Source: a virus. From it: a DNA stretch of 64,000 bases. The DNA lies in the IMG/VR virus record IMGVR_UViG_3300042519_004024, positions 124,001-188,000 of that record; one strand, 5' to 3'. Below, one piece after another: positions 19,638 to 29,276 of the stretch (position 1 is its first letter; each line of letters begins with the position of its first letter). The notes beneath the pieces were generated by a model, which was given only the letters and a program-made list of their open reading frames with translations, had not been told where the DNA came from and searched no databases. Both the position numbers and the translations under genes were made by a program.

Positions 19638-22600
19638 CTTGATTCAATATGTATTTAGTAATATATCTGTTTATTGCACTTTTTCCTTTACCTAAACCAA
19701 AATAATAATGATATGGTGCACCAACCAAGAATCGGTTTTGTTGTCCTGCTGGCATAGTCTCGTCAGTGGCACCTGCAGGTGTTGAGTTATATATATAACC
19801 TCTTCTACCTGTATTTAAGTTATTAAAGTACTGTGAATACGGTGATTGGTAAAAACTTAAACTTTGATACTTTTCTGAGTAGAACCCATTACCTAAAAGA
19901 TTTGTTTCCCATTCATTCAAGTCACTACCAAAAATAGTATTAACGGAACCTTGATTTAATTTCCACTGATAAAAAGGTACTTCTTGTGTTTTAGGGTATC
20001 CAAAATAATTTGTTAGTGTTGGTGTAAATGTTGTAATACCGGGTGATACTACAATTCTATTTTCAGTATTTGACGTAAAGAATACTCCAAATGTTGCGTC
20101 TCCCGCAGTGGCAATGTAAATGTCGCCAACACCATCATAACTATCCTCATCAAATCCTTCAACACCATATTCAGAGTTAATACTAAATAATTGTACAACA
20201 TCCCCATCCATTCTATCATCACTTCTAGAAAACATTCTATTAATAGACGCATCTCCAAAATTGAATATTTGTTGTAAAAAGCTAGTATTAATTAACCTTG
20301 ACACAATAAATAACTGTAATAAATCGGATGTGTCGTTATATGATGTAGATTTTAAAGTGTCAATAATATACCCTTCGAAATCAGGATTTGTACATATTTC
20401 TTTTGTAAACTCATCTCTTGGACCCATATCCATTACTGTTGTCGGGAAAAATAAATTTCTATCATTAGTTCCACCAAAGTTAACAGGTTGTAAAGTTGGG
20501 TTTGAGTATGTCCCTTGTTTTGGAATTTGTCCAACGAAGTTATTAGAATCATATGGTGTACATCTATAAAAAAGTGAGTTAGTTGTATTTTCAGTATAGA
20601 AAATTGGACCTTGTCCAGGTCTCAATGTACTATCATATGAACCACAGAATTTATATTTTTTAGGTTGCCCAATTATATTAAAAATTGTTTGTTTTTTAAA
20701 TGAAAACATATATAACGTACCATTAACCCAATTGTTTTGGAAAACGTGAGCAAATATCCCTCTACATGCACCAAACATCATTCTAAAACGTAACTTCCAT
20801 TCTGTGAAGTTTTCAAAGTCTTTTTTAATGTTTACCACATATGGTTTTTGAATGAACTGATAACAACCCGATTTAATTCTAACGGGATCCTCATTATCGT
20901 CACATGGTGTTTCAACACCAAAAGTATTATTTGCGGGATCGACTGTGTAACATTTTAATGGTACCATTCCCGCACAATCAAACGTTGAGAGAACACTACT
21001 CGCAGCGTTTGGTGTGTCAGGACCAAAGTCTTGTGCATTATTTGAAGAATCCGTTTGTCCCACTCCAACTATTATTGGATTAGCTCCCGAATCTACTCTA
21101 TATGCTGCGAAGTTATCATTTTGATGTAGGGCAAATGAGTTAGCATTTACACCTGAACCACCACCACTTTGCGTTAAATCGGAAGTTGGTAGTCTATCTG
21201 ATCTTAAAATAAGTTTTGGGTTAGTCCCTGCAGGTATTGTTACATTAAGTAAGGGGTTAGTTGTTACGTAAGCAGGGGCATAAACTCGAGCGTTAATACT
21301 TGATAATGCTCCAACGACGTTACCTGTTGATGATATTGATCCTATTAATGATCCTCCTTCAATATTACCTTGTAATGTGGTATTATAAAATTTTATAGTA
21401 TTTGTATTATTTGATGCGACACCAGGACCTGAAGTTATAGTACTAAGAGTTGGTCCTGAAGTTGGGTTCCATCCAGCCCCTCTTGATTTATCCAACGAAG
21501 AATAGTATTTAATAGAATCTGATGTTACCGCACTAAATTGTGTTCCTGTTATTTGAAAATTGTATGGTTCGTGATAAATAGATGATGAGGCATAAGATTG
21601 AGTATGTCCCTCTGGAGTAATATAATTGTTCCACCAAGAGTTAGATGCATTACCTGTGTTAGGTTGTATCGGTACATTTAAATAATACTGCCCATTAACA
21701 GTAACACTATTTGTAGGTTGCCCAAATAATGTTGATAAATCATATTTTATATTTTGTTTGTCTGTCCATGGATCCGTCCCTCTAACCAAAATCAATATTC
21801 CCATATTTTTCCAACCATCTCCATTTACAGTCAATGGATTTATTGTTTCGGTTCGTAGAGTTTGGCTAGTGTCTTCATACCTAATGTCTTGTAATTTATT
21901 TAAAATATATTTCCTTAATAAGTTTGTTGTAACCAACTGTAATGATGGGTTTGGTTGCACATTAATTTGTGTACCGGCAGCTAATAAATCAGCATCATAC
22001 GCAGTCATACCAGTTACCACTTGGAAGTATTCCAACCCTGTTTTAAATTTATATTCTTTTTCTGAACTTGTTCCTGATATTTGTATAGTACTTGTTCCTA
22101 ATCCTCCCGCAGCGGTAATATAACTAACTGTATAATTTGTAACCGCAGTGGTAGAAGTTCCTGTAATTGAATTTGTTTCAAATTGGTTTGTTGTTCCACT
22201 AACTAAATTTAAATCATTAATATTATTAGGGTTTGTAAATGTTAATAATGATCCGGGTTGGTAGGTACTTGCAACTGCAGGATCACATAATATTATTAAA
22301 ACATTATCAGTAAAAGACGCCCCATTATTTACTGTTGTTGTTATTCTATTTGGTGCCGTTGTGTCAAAATATCTTGCTCTAACATTTGCTAAATTTAATG
22401 ATTGTGCGTATGTCACATCTCTTTGTAAAATATATTGTGAGTCTGAAAATACACTTACTATTGGTACTCCAATTTCAGGAGTTGTCGGGTATCCAGCCAT
22501 CGCATATCTTATACCATAGGCGTCTGCTTGATATTTATTGTTCTTTTTTGTTTCACTACCTCCATATTCATCAACATTCAAATAACAAAAATAAGTAGGA

Positions 22601-24642
22601 TACCCTTGTTCTATTTGATTATCACTACCATCAACATCACATAATTGAATACTTGGTACTCCACCCCAAAAATCGTTTGAATTGACATTTGCAAGAAACG
22701 AATTATTACTTCTTGTATAAATCGTATATTTACCAATTTTATTTTCAGACGTACTTCCACCTCCACCAGGAGTATCATCAATTTCGTCTAATTCCAAATC
22801 AGGAGCATCACAAGAACACGCCTCACAATCAGGGTACGACATCATAGGTAAATTAATACCTTTAAAATTAAATGCCGTTAACATCGGTGATACTTTAGCA
22901 GCAAACAATACCGCAGCAGCAACAAAGAAAATTGCCGCTAAACCATAGAGTACTATTAAACCTATTGCTGGGTAAGCAGCAACCGCAGCGGCGATATATT
23001 GATATCCTAAATACGCTAAATAAATAGGAAAGAATATTGCAATCACCCATTTTAATATCGGCCAAACAAGGGCTAAAACGTGTAATACGGGTATCAACGC
23101 ATAAAGTACAGGACTGAAAATTGTGATTACTAAATTGAATAAAAAGAAAATAAAATCAAAATTTCTTACACCATCATTAACAGGAAACCTATTTGTTGTT
23201 GTTGTACATGTTCTATCAGTGATTTCTTTAATACCTAAATGTCTACTTCTATTATACCCCCATTTCCATCTATCTAAAAAGTTAGCAATTGTATACACTT
23301 TATTAAAGTGGAATTCATAGAACCTATCCTCACAATTGATAGCCTCTTGTATCATTTGGTTACCTATGGTTGTTGTTACATCCCCATAGTCATTCCAATC
23401 TAAACTAAATGCGTATGAATATAGTTGAGCATTTAAATCCACAGGTTGGTTAGTGTTACTTGGTGACCACCCCCATTCTTTTATATTTGGAACTAAGTAG
23501 TCCGCCCTTAATATACTACTTTCCATACCCTCTTCATTTTGGTATTGGATTCTAAATCTATATTTTGCTTTTGTCGGTATCCCTTGTGTTGGATCATTAG
23601 ATAATACTTGTTCACCAAATTCATTTGTTGTAATATAATCTAAATTCATAGGAACTTCGGTTAACCAAGTACCTTCATCGTCAATAATTTTACCTCCTTC
23701 AGGTAAACTATATTGTTCGAGTATTGGTCTACCATTAACATCGTAATCTATTGTTTGTCTAATTGCTAAGATTTTTCCTGAAGCGGAAACTAAATCACAC
23801 AAATTCCCTGAATTTCTTTTTGGTTTACAATTTGTTTTTAAGAAATCTTCATCTGCAGTTGAAAATATTGATCCCATAAAAACCGCCTGTGGTTTTATTT
23901 CTATCCCAACATCCCTTAAGTCAAAATCAACTCTTGTGATTCCAATATCACAAAGATCCTGTTCACCCCAAAATGATGTTACATCGGCATCTTTTTTTAT
24001 ATTAATTATTTGTGGTAATGATGCTAAGTCTGTTGATGATTTAAATTGATCACCATTAAACTGTTCAGATGATGCCATTCCCATTCTTATCAAATCGGAA
24101 GGACGTAAAGAGAAACAACCGATGTTTGATAAATCTAAATCTAAAACGACTGTTTGTATACCAAGTGGTACACCTATAATCATAAAGTCACCACTCTCAT
24201 TAGTTTTAACTGTAAATTTGTAGTATTTTTCGTATACCTCAAGAACTTCTTTTCTTGTTAGTATGTCTTCTCTATCAGGAAATGTTCCTGTTGGTGTGTG
24301 CCCACCATATTCTTGAACGTATGGTAAAAGATTATACCTATAACCGTCCTCATTTTTATCTTCAAGTGTTTTGTATGGGTATAATGTCGATATTACAATA
24401 TCATCTTCGTCTTCAGGCTTTAAAGGTACAAAAACAGATACCGTTGCGTTTGGTATTCCATACCCTCCATTAACAATAATTCTTCCTGCGATAACACCAT
24501 AGTCGGCACAGAATCTTGTATATACATCATCTTGTCTTAATTTTAATGATAAAATTTCAAGAAAATCAAAATCTTGATTAACGTTAATTCTTATGTTTTT
24601 GTCTACTCCCGGCTGTGTTCTTATTCTATAACTTTTAGTCAT
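19630..24642 (-). CDS. Giant 1670-residue tail protein with internal membrane helices
   Basis: A 1670-residue protein. The N-terminus (MTKSYRIRTQPGVDKNIRIN) is followed at about residues 45-180 by a carboxypeptidase-regulatory-like beta-sandwich: VIAGRIIVNGGYGIPNATVSVFVPL, interrupted by an insertion, then FTVKTNESGDFMIIGVPLG. At about residues 493-590 there is a continuous hydrophobic block (starting FDFIFFLFNLVITIF, ending IFFVAAAVLFAAKV) long enough for about four membrane helices, followed by a Cys-rich DCEACSCDAP segment and an acidic linker. The remaining 1000 residues look like ordinary soluble virion protein, with aromatic, Thr and Asn-rich beta stretches. It lies between gp6 and the other baseplate genes. 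Helical membrane blocks are unusual in baseplate proteins; insertion into a host membrane during infection is an inference. No enzyme motif seen. Confidence 0.6.
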   Translation of the reverse strand: MTKSYRIRTQPGVDKNIRINVNQDFDFLEILSLKLRQDDVYTRFCADYGVIAGRIIVNGGYGIPNATVSVFVPLKPEDEDDIVISTLYPYKTLEDKNEDGYRYNLLPYVQEYGGHTPTGTFPDREDILTRKEVLEVYEKYYKFTVKTNESGDFMIIGVPLGIQTVVLDLDLSNIGCFSLRPSDLIRMGMASSEQFNGDQFKSSTDLASLPQIINIKKDADVTSFWGEQDLCDIGITRVDFDLRDVGIEIKPQAVFMGSIFSTADEDFLKTNCKPKRNSGNLCDLVSASGKILAIRQTIDYDVNGRPILEQYSLPEGGKIIDDEGTWLTEVPMNLDYITTNEFGEQVLSNDPTQGIPTKAKYRFRIQYQNEEGMESSILRADYLVPNIKEWGWSPSNTNQPVDLNAQLYSYAFSLDWNDYGDVTTTIGNQMIQEAINCEDRFYEFHFNKVYTIANFLDRWKWGYNRSRHLGIKEITDRTCTTTTNRFPVNDGVRNFDFIFFLFNLVITIFSPVLYALIPVLHVLALVWPILKWVIAIFFPIYLAYLGYQYIAAAVAAYPAIGLIVLYGLAAIFFVAAAVLFAAKVSPMLTAFNFKGINLPMMSYPDCEACSCDAPDLELDEIDDTPGGGGSTSENKIGKYTIYTRSNNSFLANVNSNDFWGGVPSIQLCDVDGSDNQIEQGYPTYFCYLNVDEYGGSETKKNNKYQADAYGIRYAMAGYPTTPEIGVPIVSVFSDSQYILQRDVTYAQSLNLANVRARYFDTTAPNRITTTVNNGASFTDNVLIILCDPAVASTYQPGSLLTFTNPNNINDLNLVSGTTNQFETNSITGTSTTAVTNYTVSYITAAGGLGTSTIQISGTSSEKEYKFKTGLEYFQVVTGMTAYDADLLAAGTQINVQPNPSLQLVTTNLLRKYILNKLQDIRYEDTSQTLRTETINPLTVNGDGWKNMGILILVRGTDPWTDKQNIKYDLSTLFGQPTNSVTVNGQYYLNVPIQPNTGNASNSWWNNYITPEGHTQSYASSSIYHEPYNFQITGTQFSAVTSDSIKYYSSLDKSRGAGWNPTSGPTLSTITSGPGVASNNTNTIKFYNTTLQGNIEGGSLIGSISSTGNVVGALSSINARVYAPAYVTTNPLLNVTIPAGTNPKLILRSDRLPTSDLTQSGGGSGVNANSFALHQNDNFAAYRVDSGANPIIVGVGQTDSSNNAQDFGPDTPNAASSVLSTFDCAGMVPLKCYTVDPANNTFGVETPCDDNEDPVRIKSGCYQFIQKPYVVNIKKDFENFTEWKLRFRMMFGACRGIFAHVFQNNWVNGTLYMFSFKKQTIFNIIGQPKKYKFCGSYDSTLRPGQGPIFYTENTTNSLFYRCTPYDSNNFVGQIPKQGTYSNPTLQPVNFGGTNDRNLFFPTTVMDMGPRDEFTKEICTNPDFEGYIIDTLKSTSYNDTSDLLQLFIVSRLINTSFLQQIFNFGDASINRMFSRSDDRMDGDVVQLFSINSEYGVEGFDEDSYDGVGDIYIATAGDATFGVFFTSNTENRIVVSPGITTFTPTLTNYFGYPKTQEVPFYQWKLNQGSVNTIFGSDLNEWETNLLGNGFYSEKYQSLSFYQSPYSQYFNNLNTGRRGYIYNSTPAGATDETMPAGQQNRFLVGAPYHYYFGLGKGKSAINRYITKYILNQDV

Positions 24643-24715
24643 TTGCCTTTTTAAAAATAAATAGTTATGTTCCTATTTTTTAAAAATAGGTGTTATAGAA
24701 ATAAAATAAAGAATC

Positions 24716-26554
24716 TTATGAAAAGTCTACCGTTTTAAGGCTCTTAACCCTAACCTTAATATCCTTATTGTCAAATTTAACTTGATAAATTTGATCTGGT
24801 TCCGCAAAAATAGTATCGTCAATTAATCCAATTTCTCTTGTAACTTTATTAACATATTTTTGTGATGTTTCAGATGAAGAATATTGTCCACCAACTTTAT
24901 TGTATATTTTTAAATCAGATAGTGTAGAAACACCGGCTACGTTTTGTATTAATCGTCTAACATCAGATACGTTAACATTTTGTCCTAACTCCCTATTGCC
25001 AGGTTCCATATAGTTTGCAACAGAATTAATGATTTCGGTAATGACTTGTCCTTGGTTTCTATCCGATTCCATCACTACAAAAATTTCAAATTCCAAATCA
25101 ACTACCTTCGCAACATCAATAGAAATGTAATCGTTTATCATTCTATATTTAGAAAGGTATGTTGCTAAATTAGATTTCAAGTTATTTGAAACGACTTGTG
25201 TTAGTTTTCCTGAAGTATCGTAAGATAATATTTGAATTCTAATTTTATTGTTATTTTCAGTTATTGAAACTTTTGCAGGAGCCCCAAACTTACCCGGCAT
25301 TGTATCTATTAATGATTTATAATCATTCACAGTTACCGCTCTTTTTTGTGCCGCAAAATTAAAAGACACCATATTTCTAACCTCTTCTGTTGTTGGTGGG
25401 TTTGATCCTCCAATCGCAGCGGTAACATTTGTTATTGATAATGAATTTTGTACGTTTGTGTTTACTATGTCTGAAGGTCCTGTTATTGAAAAATCTATGG
25501 TACCTACTTGATTAATTACCCCTACACCAACATTTGATGCAATCCCACCACCTATTCTATATTGAACAAAAACTGTAGTATTTGGTTGTACGGTTAAACC
25601 TAACCCTATATTATTTTGGTAATTCGCCAAATCTAATTTAATGCCATTTCTTGCAAAGTCAGCCAATTGTTGGTTTGGGGTGTTAGTTCCCCCACCAAAT
25701 TGTACCTTCATAAACCCTTCAGGTGTGTATTCTGTTATAAATCTATTTTCAGTCTTTATATATTTACCAACTTTAACACCCGCATTATCTGTTGGTTTTG
25801 TTGGGTCCTCAATAAATACAGTATCTTCAGCTAAAGCGTCCACCTCATACCATCTATTTTGTGAACTTAAAAAATCACCGTATGATGGTATATTAGGGTA
25901 ACTAGTCCCATCTTTTTGTATTATGGATGTTACTCCAAGTACGTTTCTTTCAGGTAAAAAGAAATTAAAAAACGGAACAACGTCAGCAGGATTAATAACC
26001 CTTTTGAATACCTTTGTTGTACCATTAACAACCACTTCCCTTTTTGTTATAATATAATTTATAATTTTATTATTAGCATCAAAAGTAGGTACTTTTGTTC
26101 TATTTACGAAACCTTCTTGATTATACTGTGTTGAGAAGTCGATATCGTAAACAGTCTCAAAGGATGTCCCCGCACCATTAAATTGTGATCCGGCCCTTAA
26201 AATACCTAAATATCTATAATCCTCACTATCACCTAATGGTGGTACTGTAATAGATATGTCAACAACTGCAACTGATGGGCGATAACCTGGTATTTTTAAA
26301 CCATAAGTTCTTGCAATATTGTAAATTGATGATCTTTGTTGAGCATACTGTAGAACAGTTTCTTGTATACTTCTATCAATATGAAAATGTAAATTATCAG
26401 CAACCGCAGCATTCAAATCCATTAGAACTGAAAACACCGATGCGTCATTAAAATTTTGTACTAATTCAGGGTAATACTGTTTAGTATAATTTATCAAGTC
26501 TTGTCTTATCCCTTGAAAGTCCCTCGTTGTATAATTTATCTTTTGGTTAGCCAT
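24716..26554 (-). CDS. 6: Baseplate wedge protein, gp6-like (baseplate J family)
   Basis: A 612-residue protein matching the T4 gp6 / baseplate J-like family (T4 gp6 is 660 residues). The N-terminus YTTRDFQGIRQDLINYTKQ, then LMDLNAAVADNLHFHIDRS and the later RAVTVNDYKSLIDTMPG and NVSDVRRLIQNVAGVSTLSDL are typical: the N-terminal helical part dimerises in the wedge, while the C-terminal LDxL-type domain builds the inner baseplate ring. It follows the gp25-like gene by 2 bp, the usual gp25-gp6 order. It should form the wedge ring with gp25- and gp53-like subunits. Replication genes lie just upstream, beyond a terminator. Confidence 0.9.
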   Translation of the reverse strand: MANQKINYTTRDFQGIRQDLINYTKQYYPELVQNFNDASVFSVLMDLNAAVADNLHFHIDRSIQETVLQYAQQRSSIYNIARTYGLKIPGYRPSVAVVDISITVPPLGDSEDYRYLGILRAGSQFNGAGTSFETVYDIDFSTQYNQEGFVNRTKVPTFDANNKIINYIITKREVVVNGTTKVFKRVINPADVVPFFNFFLPERNVLGVTSIIQKDGTSYPNIPSYGDFLSSQNRWYEVDALAEDTVFIEDPTKPTDNAGVKVGKYIKTENRFITEYTPEGFMKVQFGGGTNTPNQQLADFARNGIKLDLANYQNNIGLGLTVQPNTTVFVQYRIGGGIASNVGVGVINQVGTIDFSITGPSDIVNTNVQNSLSITNVTAAIGGSNPPTTEEVRNMVSFNFAAQKRAVTVNDYKSLIDTMPGKFGAPAKVSITENNNKIRIQILSYDTSGKLTQVVSNNLKSNLATYLSKYRMINDYISIDVAKVVDLEFEIFVVMESDRNQGQVITEIINSVANYMEPGNRELGQNVNVSDVRRLIQNVAGVSTLSDLKIYNKVGGQYSSSETSQKYVNKVTREIGLIDDTIFAEPDQIYQVKFDNKDIKVRVKSLKTVDFS

Positions 26555-26556
26555 AA

Positions 26557-27021
26557 TTAAATATTAATAATTACGAATTCTCTACTTCCGAATGCTTTAT
26601 TTTCGTCAGTATAATCGATTTTTAGTTTTGCTGTGTATTCCGCAGTATTTGCCCCCGGTATTTTATATATACTTGCTTGACCCAATAATTCATAATCTAA
26701 TTGCCCAACAACTTCGTCGGTTTCGGTGTAGGGTTCTATAGTAATACTATTAATTAACAAATTTGGTATATATTTTGCAACTTGTTCTTCAATGTCAGAT
26801 TTTATATTTTCAAACGTTTCACCATCTAATGGTTCAAAAATAAATTCATAAATTCTAGTTCCAAAATCGGGCAAATAATATCTACTTCCCTTTCTTGTTA
26901 ATATTAAATGCAATAAGTCTGTCCTAATCTCTTCATCTGATTGTTGAGTTAGTAACAAATAATCTCCTACATTACTTTGTCTAAACGGAAAACTTATTCC
27001 ATATGTTCTACCATCTGCCAT
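26557..27021 (-). CDS. 25: Baseplate wedge protein, gp25-like
   Basis: A 154-residue protein of the gpW/gp25 family (T4 gp25 is 132 residues). Family marks are FPFRQSNVGDYLLLTQQSDEEIRTDLLHLILTRKGSRYYLPDFGTRI, quoted here in pieces: QQSDEEIRTDL, LTRKGSRYYLPDFGTRI; then IFEPLDGETFENIKSDI with the conserved EP core motif. gp25 joins wedge to sheath and helps nucleate sheath polymerisation. It is the first gene of the run from 27021 leftwards, just after the terminator at 27070-27095. Its upstream DNA contains two octamer variants (TATTTATT in coding orientation) rather than the exact TATTTATA. Confidence 0.92.
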   Translation of the reverse strand: MADGRTYGISFPFRQSNVGDYLLLTQQSDEEIRTDLLHLILTRKGSRYYLPDFGTRIYEFIFEPLDGETFENIKSDIEEQVAKYIPNLLINSITIEPYTETDEVVGQLDYELLGQASIYKIPGANTAEYTAKLKIDYTDENKAFGSREFVIINI

Positions 27022-27069
27022 ATTAAATAAATATAATGTTGTGAATTTTTGAATAAATAGATATAAAAT

Positions 27070-27095
27070 AAAAAATCACCGATTTCTCAGTGATT
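27070..27095 (-). terminator. Intrinsic terminator overlapping the end of the DUF5522-type gene
   Basis: On the minus strand, AATCAC - 10-base loop - GTGATT followed by a TTTTTT run. The hairpin overlaps the last codons and the stop (27076) of the gene at 27076-27306, and separates the replication block from the gp25/gp6 cluster. Confidence 0.75.
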
Positions 27096-27306
27096 CTTTT
27101 AAATTTATATTTCCTTTTTCGTAACTTGGTTCGTAAGGACAATGTAAACACCTGTTACCACAACATTTACCTCTCTTCTTATGATATTCTTCAGTCATAA
27201 CCATTCTACCTTGTTTATCATAATAAAAATCGTCTTGTTGTAATTTAGGTCCAAATTCTCTAACATATAATTGTTGTACCCAATCCTTAGATGCTCCTAC
27301 ATTCAT
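27076..27306 (-). CDS. DUF5522-type small Cys-rich protein
   Basis: A 76-residue protein. Residues 37-60 carry MVMTEEYHKKRGKCCGNRC and then LHCPYEP, the signature of the DUF5522 family, a short cysteine-rich protein common in Bacteroidota genomes. The CC-x3-C-x2-C cluster could bind zinc or iron. The N-terminal half (WVQQLYVREFGPKLQQDDFYYD) is less conserved. The function of the family is unknown to me. It is the last gene of the ribonucleotide reductase/replication transcript and overlaps its terminator. Its presence supports a Bacteroidota host and suggests acquisition from one. Confidence 0.7.
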   Translation of the reverse strand: MNVGASKDWVQQLYVREFGPKLQQDDFYYDKQGRMVMTEEYHKKRGKCCGNRCLHCPYEPSYEKGNINLKESLRNR

Positions 27307-27307
27307 T

Positions 27308-27388
27308 TTAATTAGTTTTTCTTTGGTTATAAAACGCTAACAAAACTTGGTATGTTATCGTTATATTGTTTCCCCATTGTACTTTCAT
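27308..27388 (-). CDS. Possible 26-residue ORF filling the gap after ribonucleotide reductase
   Basis: ATG at 27388, stop at 27308-27310. It begins 3 bp after the stop of the reductase and ends one base before the start of the next gene, so it exactly fills the 85 bp gap. The peptide starts MKVQWGNNITITYQ and is mildly basic at the end. No ribosome-binding sequence is evident. Close packing is the only support; it may simply be a chance frame in a leader. Confidence 0.3.
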   Translation of the reverse strand: MKVQWGNNITITYQVLLAFYNQRKTN

Positions 27389-27391
27389 AAC

Positions 27392-29251
27392 TTAAACGAT
27401 TTCACATGCGCCACCCGCACACGCAGCTTCTCCTCGTAGATCGGTGTTATCTTGTAACTCAATTACTTTTGTAAGATTAACATCTGATAATGTTTTAACC
27501 AATCTTTCAAAATCTTCTTTTGTACAATCTTCAAAAGGGGCTTGTGTGTAAGTTCCTCCGTTGTAAGGTAGTACTGACAAACCGTTATAGAAATCTCTAT
27601 TGTTCCACATCCAATCACCAACTAAACTCCACTCGTCTTCTTTAATTGATACTGTAGCAGATACGTTGTGTGTGTTTTGTCCGTTTCTATGTCCAGGTTT
27701 AATCCATTCTTGAGATACTTTCTTAACTCTTTCCAACATTTGGAACACTGATTCATGTCTTACGATTGAACCTTCAGGTGCTCTTTGTGGGATAGTAATT
27801 ACCGCAGTATCGTGAGGACGGAAAAACTCATCTTCAATCAACTCAGGATGATTAATCGCCAAGTATGAATAGATTGATTCGTTTTTACCAACACGGATTC
27901 TTCTTAGGTAATAATCATTATGCCATGCGTGGATTCCTGATGATGTACCCAATACCAATGATGAGGTACCTGATGGTTTAACTGTTGTTGTTCTTGCGGA
28001 TTTGTTGATTCCAATAAGACCAGCAACTCTTTCGTTTTCTTCTTTAACCATCTTAGCCGCTTTTTTCATATCATAACCCAACACAACACCTGAACCAATT
28101 CCTGTCATACCTACACCGATAAGTGCATCTTTTTCAGTTGTTCTTTTCCAAATATCTCTTAAATAATGGAAGTCTGTGTATCCTGCCTGTAGTGTACCAA
28201 TGAACGATGCCGCCCTAACTCTTGCATCAAAGTCTTCTTGTGATTCAATATCTGAAGCGTTAACCTCACATAAGTTACAGAATTGGAATGGACGAAGTGC
28301 GATTTCACAACAAGGGTTTGTTCCCCAATCTTTATCGTTAGATAAGTAGATTCCAGGTTCACCTGCGCCTGACAACTCAATACGTTTCCACAAATCCATA
28401 AAAAATTCTTTTGTGATTTTGTGACGAAGAAGAACCGCCGAGTTATTTGCTCTACCTCTTTGTGCGTTTTGTTCCCACCAACTTCCTGATTTACAAGAAA
28501 TCATTTCTTCATCATCTGCCGAAAATAATGAGATAAGAGCCGCACGTCTGATACCACCCGCTAGTACTGCATCCGCAATATGACATACGATATCGTGAGT
28601 TTCAATTGGTGTTAGTTTTTCTCCATCTTTTTTGTTATCCAATACTTTTGTAATGTTATGGATACAATCTTTTAATGGTTGAGGGCCCGGAGCCTTTCCC
28701 CCTGATGTTACAAGCATCGCACCTTTTTGTCTAATATCTGAAAAGTCGAATATAGGTGTTGATGACTTATAACCTAAATATGATTCCATTAATACTTTAA
28801 TGGCATCTGCCCACCCTTCAATAGAATCACCAATAAGGTATCTTCTTGTTCTTTCAGGATTTGGTTTTTTAATATCTGGTAGTTTTTCAACGTGGTGTTT
28901 TTGAACTGAGTAACCAACTCCTGTTCCACCTAAAAGTAAAAACATTGTTTCAGAAAACGAGTCAACGTGATCGATTGGCATATATGCACAATTATAAACT
29001 CTGTTTGGTGAGATTTCAATTGGCTTTCCACCAAATTGTAAAGATCTCATAGATGGTAAAACTTTCTTGTCGTACACCATTTTATATACCTCTTCAATCT
29101 CATCTTTGATGTGTGGGTACTTTCTTTGGTGCATCTCTTTGTTACGTGTTACCAACTCTTCCCAAGTCTCTCTCCGATTCTTTTCGGGTTGAAACTTAGC
29201 GTATTTCATAAAGACAGTAATGTCACTTAATATTTTTTGCGAAATATCCAT
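27392..29251 (-). CDS. nrdJ: Adenosylcobalamin-dependent (class II) ribonucleotide reductase
   Basis: A 619-residue single-chain reductase that makes deoxyribonucleotides for phage DNA synthesis. Residues visible: C88 in VYNCAYMP and C314/E316 in TNPCCEIAL (the second redox Cys of the pair may lie at 314/88; C314 corresponds to the radical-bearing Cys with E316 as its catalytic partner). GGTGVGYSVQ (108-117) and the barrel segment KPSGTSSLVLG are also present. The C-terminus CAGGACEIV has the Cys pair C611/C616 that re-reduces the active site, as in the monomeric Lactobacillus leichmannii enzyme (CEGGAC). No separate NrdB-type subunit is present, consistent with class II. Use of B12 needs cofactor from the host; no cobalamin riboswitch is visible upstream. 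Confidence 0.92.
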   Translation of the reverse strand: MDISQKILSDITVFMKYAKFQPEKNRRETWEELVTRNKEMHQRKYPHIKDEIEEVYKMVYDKKVLPSMRSLQFGGKPIEISPNRVYNCAYMPIDHVDSFSETMFLLLGGTGVGYSVQKHHVEKLPDIKKPNPERTRRYLIGDSIEGWADAIKVLMESYLGYKSSTPIFDFSDIRQKGAMLVTSGGKAPGPQPLKDCIHNITKVLDNKKDGEKLTPIETHDIVCHIADAVLAGGIRRAALISLFSADDEEMISCKSGSWWEQNAQRGRANNSAVLLRHKITKEFFMDLWKRIELSGAGEPGIYLSNDKDWGTNPCCEIALRPFQFCNLCEVNASDIESQEDFDARVRAASFIGTLQAGYTDFHYLRDIWKRTTEKDALIGVGMTGIGSGVVLGYDMKKAAKMVKEENERVAGLIGINKSARTTTVKPSGTSSLVLGTSSGIHAWHNDYYLRRIRVGKNESIYSYLAINHPELIEDEFFRPHDTAVITIPQRAPEGSIVRHESVFQMLERVKKVSQEWIKPGHRNGQNTHNVSATVSIKEDEWSLVGDWMWNNRDFYNGLSVLPYNGGTYTQAPFEDCTKEDFERLVKTLSDVNLTKVIELQDNTDLRGEAACAGGACEIV

Positions 29252-29276
29252 TTTTAATTTATTTTAATAATTTATT

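Noticed and set aside
29252-29276. Cobalamin riboswitch before the B12-dependent reductase
   Set aside because: Only 25 bp separate the reductase from the preceding gene, far too short for one.
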